DNA of 64,000 nt from Ulva prolifera (taxonomy: Eukaryota; Chlorophyta; Ulvophyceae; Ulvales; Ulvaceae), in assembly GCA_023078555.1 (NCBI GenBank), contig CM041197.1, positions 10,757,160 through 10,821,159 of the forward strand. Direction: 5' to 3'. Positions 23,601 through 38,600 of the stretch are shown in pieces; positions within the stretch are counted from its first letter, which is position 1; each line of letters starts with the position of its first letter. The position numbers and the translations under genes were made by a program. The notes beneath the pieces were generated by a model. The model saw nothing but the letters and a program-made list of their open reading frames with translations. It had not been told where the DNA came from and searched no databases.

Positions 23601-26600
23601 GTGCACCTCAGCAGCACAAGTGCACCTCATCAGGACGCGCACGCACCTTAGCCTCTTACATCTGTCATGGAAACGACGGAGCTGGAGTATTCTAGCATTA
23701 CTGCATGTTCCGAACAGCACTGCATCCTCAGATTGTGATGATTCGATCGTTTTCCGCATCCAACTTACAGTGCCCACAGGTGCACCTCAGCAGCACACGC
23801 ATGCTCCGTAGCCTCATACATCTGTCACAGAAACGACGGAAATGGTGTATTCTAGCATTTATGCATGTTCCGAACAGCACCGCATGCTCAGATTTTGATG
23901 ATTCGATCGTTTTCCGCATCCAAATTACAGTGCCCACAGGTGCACCTCAGCAGCACACGCATGCTCCGTAGCCTCATACATCTGTCATGGAAACGAAGGA
24001 GCTGGTCTCTTCTAGCATTTATACATGTTCCGAACAGCACTGCATGCTCAGATTTTGATGATTCGATCGTTTTCCGCATCCAGATTACAGTGCCCACAGG
24101 TGCACCTCAGCAGCACTAGTGCACCTCATCAGGACGCGCACGCACCTTAGCCTCTTACATCTGTCATGGAAACGACGGAGCTGGAGTATTCTAGCATTAC
24201 TGCATGTTCCGAACAGCACTGCATCCTCAGATTTTGATGATTCGATCGTTTTCCGCATCCAACTTACAGTGCCCACAGGTGCACCTCAGCAGCACACGCA
24301 TGCTCCGTAGCCTCATACATCTGTCACAGAAACGACGGAAATGGTGTATTCTAGCATTTATGCATGTTCCGAACAGCACCGCATGCTCAGATTTTGATGA
24401 TTCGATCGTTTTCCGCATCCAAATTACAGTGCCCACAGGTGCACCTCAGCAGCACACGCATGCTCCGTAGCCTCATACATCTGTCATGGAAACGAAGGAG
24501 CTGGTCTCTTCTAGCATTTATACATGTTCCGAACAGCACTGCATGCTCAGATTTTGATGATTCGATCGTTTTCCGCATCCAAATTACAGTGCCCACAGGT
24601 GCACCTCAGCAGCACACGCATGCTCCGTAGCCTCATACATCTGTCACAGAGACGACGGAAACGGTGTATTCTAGCATTTATGCATGTTCCGAACAGCACT
24701 GCATGCTCAGATTTTGATGATTCGATCGTTTTCCGCACCCAAATTACAGTGCCCACAGGTGCACCTCAGCAGCACAAGTGCACCTCAGCAGGACGCGCAC
24801 GCACCTTAGCCTCTTACATCTGTCATGGAAACGACGGAGCTGGAGTATTCTAGCATTAATGCATGTTCCGAACAGCACTGCATCCTCAGATTTTGATGAT
24901 TCGATCGTTTTCCGCATCCAACTTACAGTGCCCACAGGTGCACCTCAGCAGCACACGCATGCTCCGTAGCCTCATACATCTGTCACAGAAACGACGGAAA
25001 TGGTGTATTCTAGCATTTATGCATGTTCCGAACAGCACTGCATGCTCAGATTTTAATGATTCGATCGTTTTCCGCACCCAAATTACAGTGCCCACAGGTG
25101 CACCTCAGCAGCACAAGTGCACCTCATCAGGACGCGCACGCACCTTAGCCTCTTACATCTGTCATGGAAACGACGGAGCTGGAGTATTCTAGCATTAATG
25201 CATGTTCCGAACAGCACTGCATCCTCAGATTTTGATGATTCGATCGTTTTCCGCATCCAACTTACAGTGCCCACAGGTGCACCTCAGCAGCACACGCATG
25301 CTCCGTAGCCTCATACATCTGTCACAGAAACGACGGAAATGGTGTATTCTAGCATTTATGCATGTTCCGAACAGCACTGCATGCTCAGATTTTAATGATT
25401 CGATCGTTTTCCGCACCCAAATTACAGTGCCCACAGGTGCACCTCAGCAGCACAAGTGCACCTCATCAGGACGCGCACGCACCTTAGCCTCTTACATCTG
25501 TCATGGAAACGACGGAGCTGGAGTATTCTAGCATTAATGCATGTTCCGAACAGCACTGCATCCTCAGATTTTGATGATTCGATCGTTTTCCGCATCCAAC
25601 TTACAGTGCCCACAGGTGCACCTCAGCAGCACACGCATGCTCCGTAGCCTCATACATCTGTCACAGAAACGACGGAAATGGTGTATTCTAGCATTTATGC
25701 ATGTTCCGAACAGCACTGCATGCTCAGATTTTAATGATTCGATCGTTTTCCGCACCCAAATTACAGTGCCCACAGGTGCACCTCAGCAGCACAAGTGCAC
25801 CTCATCAGGACGCGCACGCACCTTAGCCTCTTACATCTGTCATGGAAACGACGGAGCTGGAGTATTCTAGCATTAATGCATGTTTCGAACAGCACTGCAT
25901 CCTCAGATTTTGATGATTCGATCGTTTTCCGCATCCAACTTACAGTGCCCACAGGTGCACCTCAGCAGCACACGCATGCTCCGTAGCCTCATACATCTGT
26001 CACAGAAACGACGGAAATGGTGTATTCTAGCATTTATGCATGTTCCGAACAGCACTGCATGCTCAGATTTTAATGATTCGATCGTTTTCCGCACCCAAAT
26101 TACAGTGCCCACAGGTGCACCACAGCAGCACACGCATGCTCCGTAGCCTCATACATCTGTCACAGAAACGACGGAAATGGTGTATTCTAGCATTTATGCA
26201 TGTTCCGAACAGCACTGCATGCTCAGATTTTGATGATTCGATCGTTTTCCGCATCCAGATTACAGTGCCCACAGGTGCACCTCAGCAGCACTAGTGCACC
26301 TCATCAGGACGCGCACGCACCTTAGCCTCTTACATCTGTCATGGAAACGACGGAGCTGGAGTATTCTAGCATTACTGCATGTTCCGAACAGCACTGCATC
26401 CTCAGATTTTGATGATTCGATCGTTTTCCGCATCCAACTTACAGTGCCCACAGGTGCACCTCAGCAGCACACGCATGCTCCGTAGCCTCATACATCTGTC
26501 ACAGAAACGACGGAAATGGTGTATTCTAGCATTTATGCATGTTCCGAACAGCACTGCATGCTCAGATTTTGATGATTCGATCGTTTTCCGCATCCAGATT

Positions 26601-29600
26601 ACAGTGCCCACAGGTGCACCTCAGCAGCACTAGTGCACCTCATCAGGACGCGCACGCACCTTAGCCTCTTACATCTGTCATGGAAACGACGGAGCTGGAG
26701 TATTCTAGCATTACTGCATGTTCCGAACAGCACTGCATCCTCAGATTTTGATGATTCGATCGTTTTCCGCATCCAAATTACAGTGCCCACAGGTGCACCT
26801 CAGCAGCACACGCATGCTCCGTAGCCTCATACATCTGTCACAGAAACGACGGAAATGGTGTATTCTAGCATTTATGCATGTTCCGAACAGCACTGCATGC
26901 TCAGATTTTGATGATTCGATCGTTTTCCGCATCCAGATTACAGTGCCCACAGGTGCACCTCAGCAGCACTAGTGCACCTCATCAGGACGCGCACGCACCT
27001 TAGCCTCTTACATCTGTCATGGAAACGACGGAGCTGGAGTATTCTAGCATTACTGCATGTTCCGAACAGCACTGCATCCTCAGATTTTGATGATTCGATC
27101 GTTTTCCGCATCCAACTTACAGTGCCCACAGGTGCACCTCAGCAGCACACGCATGCTCCGTAGCCTCATACATCTGTCACAGAAACGACGGAAATGGTGT
27201 ATTCTAGCATTTATGCATGTTCCGAACAGCACTGCATGCTCAGATTTTAATGATTCGATCGTTTTCCGCACCCAAATTACAGTGCCCACAGGTGCACCTC
27301 AGCAGCACAAGTGCACCTCATCAGGACGCGCACGCACCTTAGCCTCTTACATCTGTCATGGAAACGACGGAGCTGGAGTATTCTAGCATTAATGCATGTT
27401 CCGAACAGCACTGCATCCTCAGATTTTGATGATTCGATCGTTTTCCGCATCCAAATTACAGTGCCCACAGGTGCACCTCAGCAGCACACGCATGCTCCGT
27501 AGCCTCATACATCTGTCACAGAAACGACGGAAATGGTGTATTCTAGCATTTATGCATGTTCCGAACAGCACTGCATGCTCAGATTTTAATGATTCGATCG
27601 TTTTCCGCACCCAAATTACAGTGCCCACAGGTGCACCTCAGCAGCACAAGTGCACCTCATCAGGACGCGCACGCACCTTAGCCTCTTACATCTGTCATGG
27701 AAACGACGGAGCTGGAGTATTCTAGCATTAATGCATGTTCCGAACAGCACTGCATCCTCAGATTTTGATGATTCGATCGTTTTCCGCATCCAAATTACAG
27801 TGCCCACAGGTGCACCTCAGCAGCACACGCATGCTCCGTAGCCTCATACATCTGTCACAGAAACGACGGAAATGGTGTATTCTAGCATTTATGCATGTTC
27901 CGAACAGCACTGCATGCTCAGATTTTGATGATTCGATCGTTTTCCGCACCCAAATTACAGTGCCCACAGGTGCACCTCAGCAGCACAAGTGCACCTCATC
28001 AGGACGCGCACGCACCTTAGCCTCTTACATCTGTCATGGAAACGACGGAGCTGGAGTATTCTAGCATTAATGCATGTTTCCGAACAGCACTGCATCCTCA
28101 GATTTTGATGATTCGATCGTTTTCCGCATCCAACTTACAGTGCCCACAGGTGCACCTCAGCAGCACACGCATGCTCCGTAGCCTCATACATCTGTCACAG
28201 AAACGACGGAAATGGTGTATTCTAGCATTTATGCATGTTCCGAACAGCACTGCATGCTCAGATTTTGATGATTCGATCGTTTTCCGCACCCAAATTACAG
28301 TGCCCACAGGTGCACCTCAGCAGCACACGCATGCTCCGTAGCCTCATACACCTGTCACATGAAACGACGGAAATGGTGTATTCTAGCATTTATGCATGTT
28401 CCGAACAGCACTGCATGCTCAGATTTTGATGATTCGATCGTTTTCCGCATCCAGATTACAGTGCCCACAGGTGCACCTCAGCAGCACTAGTGCACCTCAT
28501 CAGGACGCGCACGCACCTTAGCCTCTTACATCTGTCATGGAAACGACGGAGCTGGAGTATTCTAGCATTACTGCATGTTCCGAACAGCACTGCATCCTCA
28601 GATTTTGATGATTCGATCGTTTTCCGCATCCAACTTACAGTGCCCACAGGTGCACCTCAGCAGCACACGCATGCTCCGTAGCCTCATACATCTGTCACAG
28701 AAACGACGGAAATGGTGTATTCTAGCATTTATGCATGTTCCGAACAGCACTGCATGCTCAGATTTTGATGATTCGATCGTTTTCCGCATCCAGATTACAG
28801 TGCCCACAGGTGCACCTCAGCAGCACTAGTGCACCTCATCAGGACGCGCACGCACCTTAGCCTCTTACATCTGTCATGGAAACGACGGAGCTGGAGTATT
28901 CTAGCATTACTGCATGTTCCGAACAGCACTGCATCCTCAGATTTTGATGATTCGATCGTTTTCCGCATCCAAATTACAGTGCCCACAGGTGCACCTCAGC
29001 AGCACACGCATGCTCCGTAGCCTCATACATCTGTCACAGAAACGACGGAAATGGTGTATTCTAGCATTTATGCATGTTCCGAACAGCACTGCATGCTCAG
29101 ATTTTGATGATTCGATCGTTTTCCGCATCCAGATTACAGTGCCCACAGGTGCACCTCAGCAGCACTAGTGCACCTCATCAGGACGCGCACGCACCTTAGC
29201 CTCTTACATCTGTCATGGAAACGACGGAGCTGGAGTATTCTAGCATTACTGCATGTTCCGAACAGCACTGCATCCTCAGATTTTGATGATTCGATCGTTT
29301 TCCGCATCCAAATTACAGTGCCCACAGGTGCACCTCAGCAGCACACGCATGCTCCGTAGCCTCATACATCTGTCACAGAAACGACGGAAATGGTGTATTC
29401 TAGCATTTATGCATGTTCCGAACAGCACCGCATGCTCAGATTTTGATGATTCGATCGTTTTCCGCATCCAAATTACAGTGCCCACAGGTGCACCTCAGCA
29501 GCACACGCATGCTCCGTAGCCTCATACATCTGTCATGGAAACGAAGGAGCTGGTCTCTTCTAGCATTTATACATGTTCCGAACAGCACTGCATGCTCAGA

Positions 29601-32600
29601 TTTTGATGATTCGATCGTTTTCCGCATCCAAATTACAGTGCCCACAGGTGCACCTCAGCAGCACACGCATGCTCCGTAGCCTCATACATCTGTCACAGAA
29701 ACGACGGAAATGGTGTATTCTAGCATTTATGCATGTTCCGAACAGCACTGCATGCTCAGATTTTGATGATTCGATCGTTTTCCGCACCCAAATTACAGTG
29801 CCCACAGGTGCACCTCAGCAGCACAAGTGCACCTCAGCAGGACGCGCACGCACCTTAGCCTCTTACATCTGTCATGGAAACGACGGAGCTGGAGTATTCT
29901 AGCATTAATGCATGTTCCGAACAGCACTGCATCCTCAGATTTTGATGATTCGATCGTTTTCCGCATCCAACTTACAGTGCCCACAGGTGCACCTCAGCAG
30001 CACACGCATGCTCCGTAGCCTCATACATCTGTCACAGAAACGACGGAAATGGTGTATTCTAGCATTTATGCATGTTCCGAACAGCACTGCATGCTCAGAT
30101 TTTAATGATTCGATCGTTTTCCGCACCCAAATTACAGTGCCCACAGGTGCACCTCAGCAGCACAAGTGCACCTCATCAGGACGCGCACGCACCTTAGCCT
30201 CTTACATCTGTCATGGAAACGACGGAGCTGGAGTATTCTAGCATTAATGCATGTTCCGAACAGCACTGCATCCTCAGATTTTGATGATTCGATCGTTTTC
30301 CGCATCCAACTTACAGTGCCCACAGGTGCACCTCAGCAGCACACGCATGCTCCGTAGCCTCATACATCTGTCACAGAAACGACGGAAATGGTGTATTCTA
30401 GCATTTATGCATGTTCCGAACAGCACTGCATGCTCAGATTTTAATGATTCGATCGTTTTCCGCACCCAAATTACAGTGCCCACAGGTGCACCTCAGCAGC
30501 ACAAGTGCACCTCATCAGGACGCGCACGCACCTTAGCCTCTTACATCTGTCATGGAAACGACGGAGCTGGAGTATTCTAGCATTACTGCATGTTCCGAAC
30601 AGCACTGCATCCTCAGATTTTGATGATTCGATCGTTTTCCGCATCCAAATTACAGTGCCCACAGGTGCACCTCAGCAGCACACGCATGCTCCGTAGCCTC
30701 ATACATCTGTCACAGAAACGACGGAAATGGTGTATTCTAGCATTTATGCATGTTCCGAACAGCACCGCATGCTCAGATTTTGATGATTCGATCGTTTTCC
30801 GCATCCAAATTACAGTGCCCACAGGTGCACCTCAGCAGCACACGCATGCTCCGTAGCCTCATACATCTGTCATGGAAACGAAGGAGCTGGTCTCTTCTAG
30901 CATTTATACATGTTCCGAACAGCACTGCATGCTCAGATTTTGATGATTCGATCGTTTTCCGCATCCAGATTACAGTGCCCACAGGTGCACCTCAGCAGCA
31001 CTAGTGCACCTCATCAGGACGCGCACGCACCTTAGCCTCTTACATCTGTCATGGAAACGACGGAGCTGGAGTATTCTAGCATTACTGCATGTTCCGAACA
31101 GCACTGCATCCTCAGATTTTGATGATTCGATCGTTTTCCGCATCCAAATTACAGTGCCCACAGGTGCACCTCAGCAGCACACGCATGCTCCGTAGCCTCA
31201 TACATCTGTCACAGAAACGACGGAAATGGTGTATTCTAGCATTTATGCATGTTCCGAACAGCACCGCATGCTCAGATTTTGATGATTCGATCGTTTTCCG
31301 CATCCAAATTACAGTGCCCACAGGTGCACCTCAGCAGCACACGCATGCTCCGTAGCCTCATACATCTGTCATGGAAACGAAGGAGCTGGTCTCTTCTAGC
31401 ATTTATACATGTTCCGAACAGCACTGCATGCTCAGATTTTGATGATTCGATCGTTTTCCGCATCCAAATTACAGTGCCCACAGGTGCACCTCAGCAGCAC
31501 ACGCATGCTCCGTAGCCTCATACATCTGTCACAGAAACGACGGAAATGGTGTATTCTAGCATTTATGCATGTTCCGAACAGCACTGCATGCTCAGATTTT
31601 GATGATTCGATCGTTTTCCGCACCCAAATTACAGTGCCCACAGGTGCACCTCAGCAGCACAAGTGCACCTCATCAGGACGCGCACGCACCTTAGCCTCTT
31701 ACATCTGTCATGGAAACGACGGAGCTGGAGTATTCTAGCATTAATGCATGTTCCGAACAGCACTGCATCCTCAGATTTTGATGATTCGATCGTTTTCCGC
31801 ATCCAACTTACAGTGCCCACAGGTGCACCTCAGCAGCACACGCATGCTCCGTAGCCTCATACATCTGTCACAGAAACGACGGAAATGGTGTATTCTAGCA
31901 TTTATGCATGTTCCGAACAGCACTGCATGCTCAGATTTTAATGATTCGATCGTTTTCCGCACCCAAATTACAGTGCCCACAGGTGCACCTCAGCAGCACA
32001 AGTGCACCTCATCAGGACGCGCACGCACCTTAGCCTCTTACATCTGTCATGGAAACGACGGAGCTGGAGTATTCTAGCATTAATGCATGTTCCGAACAGC
32101 ACTGCATCCTCAGATTTTGATGATTCGATCGTTTTCCGCATCCAACTTACAGTGCCCACAGGTGCACCTCAGCAGCACACGCATGCTCCGTAGCCTCATA
32201 CATCTGTCACAGAAACGACGGAAATGGTGTATTCTAGCATTTATGCATGTTCCGAACAGCACTGCATGCTCAGATTTTGATGATTCGATCGTTTTCCGCA
32301 TCCAAATTACAGTGCCCACAGGTGCACCTCAGCAGCACAAGTGCACCTCATCAGGACGCGCACGCACCTTAGCCTCTTACATCTGTCATGGAAACGACGG
32401 AGCTGGAGTATTCTAGCATTACTGCATGTTTCCGAACAGCACTGCATCCTCAGATTTTGATGATTCGATCGTTTTCCGCATCCAAATTACAGTGCCCACA
32501 GGTGCACCTCAGCAGCACACGCATGCTCCGTAGCCTCATACATCTGTCACAGAAACGACGGAAATGGTGTATTCTAGCATTTATGCATGTTCCGAACAGC

Positions 32601-35600
32601 ACTGCATGCTCAGATTTTGATGATTCGATCGTTTTCCGCACCCAAATTACAGTGCCCACAGGTGCACCTCAGCAGCACACGCATGCTCCGTAGCCTCATA
32701 CATCTGTCACAGAAACGACGGAAATGGTGTATTCTAGCATTTATGCATGTTCCGAACAGCACTGCATGCTCAGATTTTGATGATTCGATCGTTTTCCGCA
32801 TCCAGATTACAGTGCCCACAGGTGCACCTCAGCAGCACTAGTGCACCTCATCAGGACGCGCACGCACCTTAGCCTCTTACATCTGTCATGGAAACGACGG
32901 AGCTGGAGTATTCTAGCATTACTGCATGTTCCGAACAGCACTGCATCCTCAGATTTTGATGATTCGATCGTTTTCCGCATCCAAATTACAGTGCCCACAG
33001 GTGCACCTCAGCAGCACACGCATGCTCCGTAGCCTCATACATCTGTCACAGAAACGACGGAAATGGTGTATTCTAGCATTTATGCATGTTCCGAACAGCA
33101 CTGCATGCTCAGATTTTGATGATTCGATCGTTTTCCGCATCCAGATTACAGTGCCCACAGGTGCACCTCAGCAGCACTAGTGCACCTCATCAGGACGCGC
33201 ACGCACCTTAGCCTCTTACATCTGTCATGGAAACGACGGAGCTGGAGTATTCTAGCATTACTGCATGTTCCGAACAGCACTGCATCCTCAGATTTTGATG
33301 ATTCGATCGTTTTCCGCATCCAAATTACAGTGCCCACAGGTGCACCTCAGCAGCACACGCATGCTCCGTAGCCTCATACATCTGTCACAGAAACGACGGA
33401 AATGGTGTATTCTAGCATTTATGCATGTTCCGAACAGCACTGCATGCTCAGATTTTGATGATTCGATCGTTTTCCGCATCCAAATTACAGTGCCCACAGG
33501 TGCACCTCAGCAGCACTAGTGCACCTCATCAGGACGCGCACGCACCTTAGCCTCTTACATCTGTCATGGAAACGACGGAGCTGGAGTATTCTAGCATTAC
33601 TGCATGTTCCGAACAGCACTGCATCCTCAGATTTTGATGATTCGATCGTTTTCCGCACCCAAATTACAGTGCCCACAGGTGCACCTCAGCAGCACAAGTG
33701 CACCTCATCAGGACGCGCACGCACCTTAGCCTCTTACATCTGTCATGGAAACGACGGAGCTGGAGTATTCTAGCATTACTGCATGTTCCGAACAGCACTG
33801 CATCCTCAGATTTTGATGATTCGATCGTTTTCCGCATCCAACTTACAGTGCCCACAGGTGCACCTCAGCAGCACACGCATGCTCCGTAGCCTCATACATC
33901 TGTCACAGAAACGACGGAAATGGTGTATTCTAGCATTTATGCATGTTCCGAACAGCACCTGCATGCTCAGATTTTGATGATTCGATCGTTTTCCGCATCC
34001 AAATTACAGTGCCCACAGGTGCACCTCAGCAGCACACGCATGCTCCGTAGCCTCATACATCTGTCATGGAAACGAAGGAGCTGGTCTCTTCTAGCATTTA
34101 TACATGTTCCGAACAGCACTGCATGCTCAGATTTTGATGATTCGATCGTTTTCCGCATCCAGATTACAGTGCCCACAGGTGCACCTCAGCAGCACTAGTG
34201 CACCTCATCAGGACGCGCACGCACCTTAGCCTCTTACATCTGTCATGGAAACGACGGAGCTGGAGTATTCTAGCATTACTGCATGTTCCGAACAGCACTG
34301 CATCCTCAGATTTTGATGATTCGATCGTTTTCCGCATCCAAATTACAGTGCCCACAGGTGCACCTCAGCAGCACACGCATGCTCCGTAGCCTCATACATC
34401 TGTCACAGAAACGACGGAAATGGTGTATTCTAGCATTTATGCATGTTCCGAACAGCACCGCATGCTCAGATTTTGATGATTCGATCGTTTTCCGCATCCA
34501 AATTACAGTGCCCACAGGTGCACCTCAGCAGCACACGCATGCTCCGTAGCCTCATACATCTGTCATGGAAACGAAGGAGCTGGTCTCTTCTAGCATTTAT
34601 ACATGTTCCGAACAGCACTGCATGCTCAGATTTTGATGATTCGATCGTTTTCCGCATCCAAATTACAGTGCCCACAGGTGCACCTCAGCAGCACACGCAT
34701 GCTCCGTAGCCTCATACATCTGTCACAGAAACGACGGAAACTGGTGTATTCTAGCATTTATGCATGTTCCGAACAGCACTGCATGCTCAGATTTTGATGA
34801 TTCGATCGTTTTCCGCACCCAAATTACAGTGCCCACAGGTGCACCTCAGCAGCACAAGTGCACCTCATCAGGACGCGCACGCACCTTAGCCTCTTACATC
34901 TGTCATGGAAACGACGGAGCTGGAGTATTCTAGCATTAATGCATGTTCCGAACAGCACTGCATCCTCAGATTTTGATGATTCGATCGTTTTCCGCATCCA
35001 ACTTACAGTGCCCACAGGTGCACCTCAGCAGCACACGCATGCTCCGTAGCCTCATACATCTGTCACAGAAACGACGGAAATGGTGTATTCTAGCATTTAT
35101 GCATGTTCCGAACAGCACTGCATGCTCAGATTTTAATGATTCGATCGTTTTCCGCACCCAAATTACAGTGCCCACAGGTGCACCTCAGCAGCACAAGTGC
35201 ACCTCATCAGGACGCGCACGCACCTTAGCCTCTTACATCTGTCATGGAAACGACGGAGCTGGAGTATTCTAGCATTAATGCATGTTCCGAACAGCACTGC
35301 ATCCTCAGATTTTGATGATTCGATCGTTTTCCGCATCCAACTTACAGTGCCCACAGGTGCACCTCAGCAGCACACGCATGCTCCGTAGCCTCATACATCT
35401 GTCACAGAAACGACGGAAATGGTGTATTCTAGCATTTATGCATGTTCCGAACAGCACTGCATGCTCAGATTTTAATGATTCGATCGTTTTCCGCACCCAA
35501 ATTACAGTGCCCACAGGTGCACCTCAGCAGCACAAGTGCACCTCATCAGGACGCGCACGCACCTTAGCCTCTTACATCTGTCATGGAAACGACGGAGCTG

Positions 35601-38600
35601 GAGTATTCTAGCATTAATGCATGTTCCGAACAGCACTGCATCCTCAGATTTTGATGATTCGATCGTTTTCCGCATCCAACTTACAGTGCCCACAGGTGCA
35701 CCTCAGCAGCACACGCATGCTCCGTAGCCTCATACATCTGTCACAGAAACGACGGAAATGGTGTATTCTAGCATTTATGCATGTTCCGAACAGCACCTGC
35801 ATGCTCAGATTTTGATGATTCGATCGTTTTCCGCATCCCAAATTACAGTGCCCACAGGTGCACCTCAGCAGCACACGCATGCTCCGTAGCCTCATACATC
35901 TGTCCATGAAACGACGGAAATGGTGTATTCTAGCATTTATACATGTTCCGAACAGCACTGCATGCTCAGATTTTGATGATTCGATCGTTTTCCGCATCCA
36001 GATTACAGTGCCCACAGGTGCACCTCAGCAGCACTAGTGCACCTCATCAGGACGCGCACGCACCTTAGCCTCTTACATCTGTCATGGAAACGACGGAGCT
36101 GGAGTATTCTAGCATTACTGCATGTTCCGAACAGCACTGCATCCTCAGATTTTGATGATTCGATCGTTTTCCGCATCCAACTTACAGTGCCCACAGGTGC
36201 ACCTCAGCAGCACACGCATGCTCCGTAGCCTCATACATCTGTCACAGAAACGACGGAAATGGTGTATTCTAGCATTTATGCATGTTCCGAACAGCACTGC
36301 ATGCTCAGATTTTGATGATTCGATCGTTTTCCGCATCCAAATTACAGTGCCCACAGGTGCACCTCAGCAGCACTAGTGCACCTCATCAGGACGCGCACGC
36401 ACCTTAGCCTCTTACATCTGTCATGGAAACGACGGAGCTGGAGTATTCTAGCATTACTGCATGTTCCGAACAGCACTGCATCCTCAGATTTTGATGATTC
36501 GATCGTTTTCCGCATCCAAATTACAGTGCCCACAGGTGCACCTCAGCAGCACACGCATGCTCCGTAGCCTCATACATCTGTCACAGAAACGACGGAAATG
36601 GTCTATTCTAGCATTTATGCATGTTCCGAACAGCACTGCATGCTCAGATTTTGATGATTCGATCGTTTTCCGCATCCAGATTACAGTGCCCACAGGTGCA
36701 CCTCAGCAGCACTAGTGCACCTCATCAGGACGCGCACGCACCTTAGCCTCTTACATCTGTCATGGAAACGACGGAGCTGGAGTATTCTAGCATTACTGCA
36801 TGTTCCGAACAGCACTGCATCCTCAGATTTTGATGATTCGATCGTTTTCCGCATCCAACTTACAGTGCCCACAGGTGCACCTCAGCAGCACACGCATGCT
36901 CCGTAGCCTCATACATCTGTCACAGAAACGACGGAAATGGTGTATTCTAGCATTTATGCATGTTCCGAACAGCACCGCATGCTCAGATTTTGATGATTCG
37001 ATCGTTTTCCGCATCCAAATTACAGTGCCCACAGGTGCACCTCAGCAGCACACGCATGCTCCGTAGCCTCATACATCTGTCATGGAAACGAAGGAGCTGG
37101 TCTCTTCTAGCATTTATACATGTTCCGAACAGCACTGCATGCTCAGATTTTGATGATTCGATCGTTTTCCGCATCCAAATTACAGTGCCCACAGGTGCAC
37201 CTCAGCAGCACACGCATGCTCCGTAGCCTCATACATCTGTCACAGAAACGACGGAAACTGGTGTATTCTAGCATTTATGCATGTTCCGAACAGCACTGCA
37301 TGCTCAGATTTTGATGATTCGATCGTTTTCCGCACCCAAATTACAGTGCCCACAGGTGCACCTCAGCAGCACAAGTGCACCTCAGCAGGACGCGCACGCA
37401 CCTTAGCCTCTTACATCTGTCATGGAAACGACGGAGCTGGAGTATTCTAGCATTAATGCATGTTCCGAACAGCACTGCATCCTCAGATTTTGATGATTCG
37501 ATCGTTTTCCGCATCCAACTTACAGTGCCCACAGGTGCACCTCAGCAGCACACGCATGCTCCGTAGCCTCATACATCTGTCACAGAAACGACGGAAATGG
37601 TGTATTCTAGCATTTATGCATGTTCCGAACAGCACTGCATGCTCAGATTTTAATGATTCGATCGTTTTCCGCACCCAAATTACAGTGCCCACAGGTGCAC
37701 CTCAGCAGCACAAGTGCACCTCATCAGGACGCGCACGCACCTTAGCCTCTTACATCTGTCATGGAAACGACGGAGCTGGAGTATTCTAGCATTAATGCAT
37801 GTTCCGAACAGCACTGCATCCTCAGATTTTGATGATTCGATCGTTTTCCGCATCCAACTTACAGTGCCCACAGGTGCACCTCAGCAGCACACGCATGCTC
37901 CGTAGCCTCATACATCTGTCACAGAAACGACGGAAATGGTGTATTCTAGCATTTATGCATGTTCCGAACAGCACTGCATGCTCAGATTTTAATGATTCGA
38001 TCGTTTTCCGCACCCAAATTACAGTGCCCACAGGTGCACCTCAGCAGCACAAGTGCACCTCATCAGGACGCGCACGCACCTTAGCCTCTTACATCTGTCA
38101 TGGAAACGACGGAGCTGGAGTATTCTAGCATTACTGCATGTTCCGAACAGCACTGCATCCTCAGATTTTGATGATTCGATCGTTTTCCGCATCCAACTTA
38201 CAGTGCCCACAGGTGCACCTCAGCAGCACACGCATGCTCCGTAGCCTCATACATCTGTCACAGAAACGACGGAAATGGTGTATTCTAGCATTTATGCATG
38301 TTCCGAACAGCACCGCATGCTCAGATTTTGATGATTCGATCGTTTTCCGCATCCAAATTACAGTGCCCACAGGTGCACCTCAGCAGCACACGCATGCTCC
38401 GTAGCCTCATACATCTGTCATGGAAACGAAGGAGCTGGTCTCTTCTAGCATTTATACATGTTCCGAACAGCACTGCATGCTCAGATTTTGATGATTCGAT
38501 CGTTTTCCGCATCCAGATTACAGTGCCCACAGGTGCACCTCAGCAGCACTAGTGCACCTCATCAGGACGCGCACGCACCTTAGCCTCTTACATCTGTCAT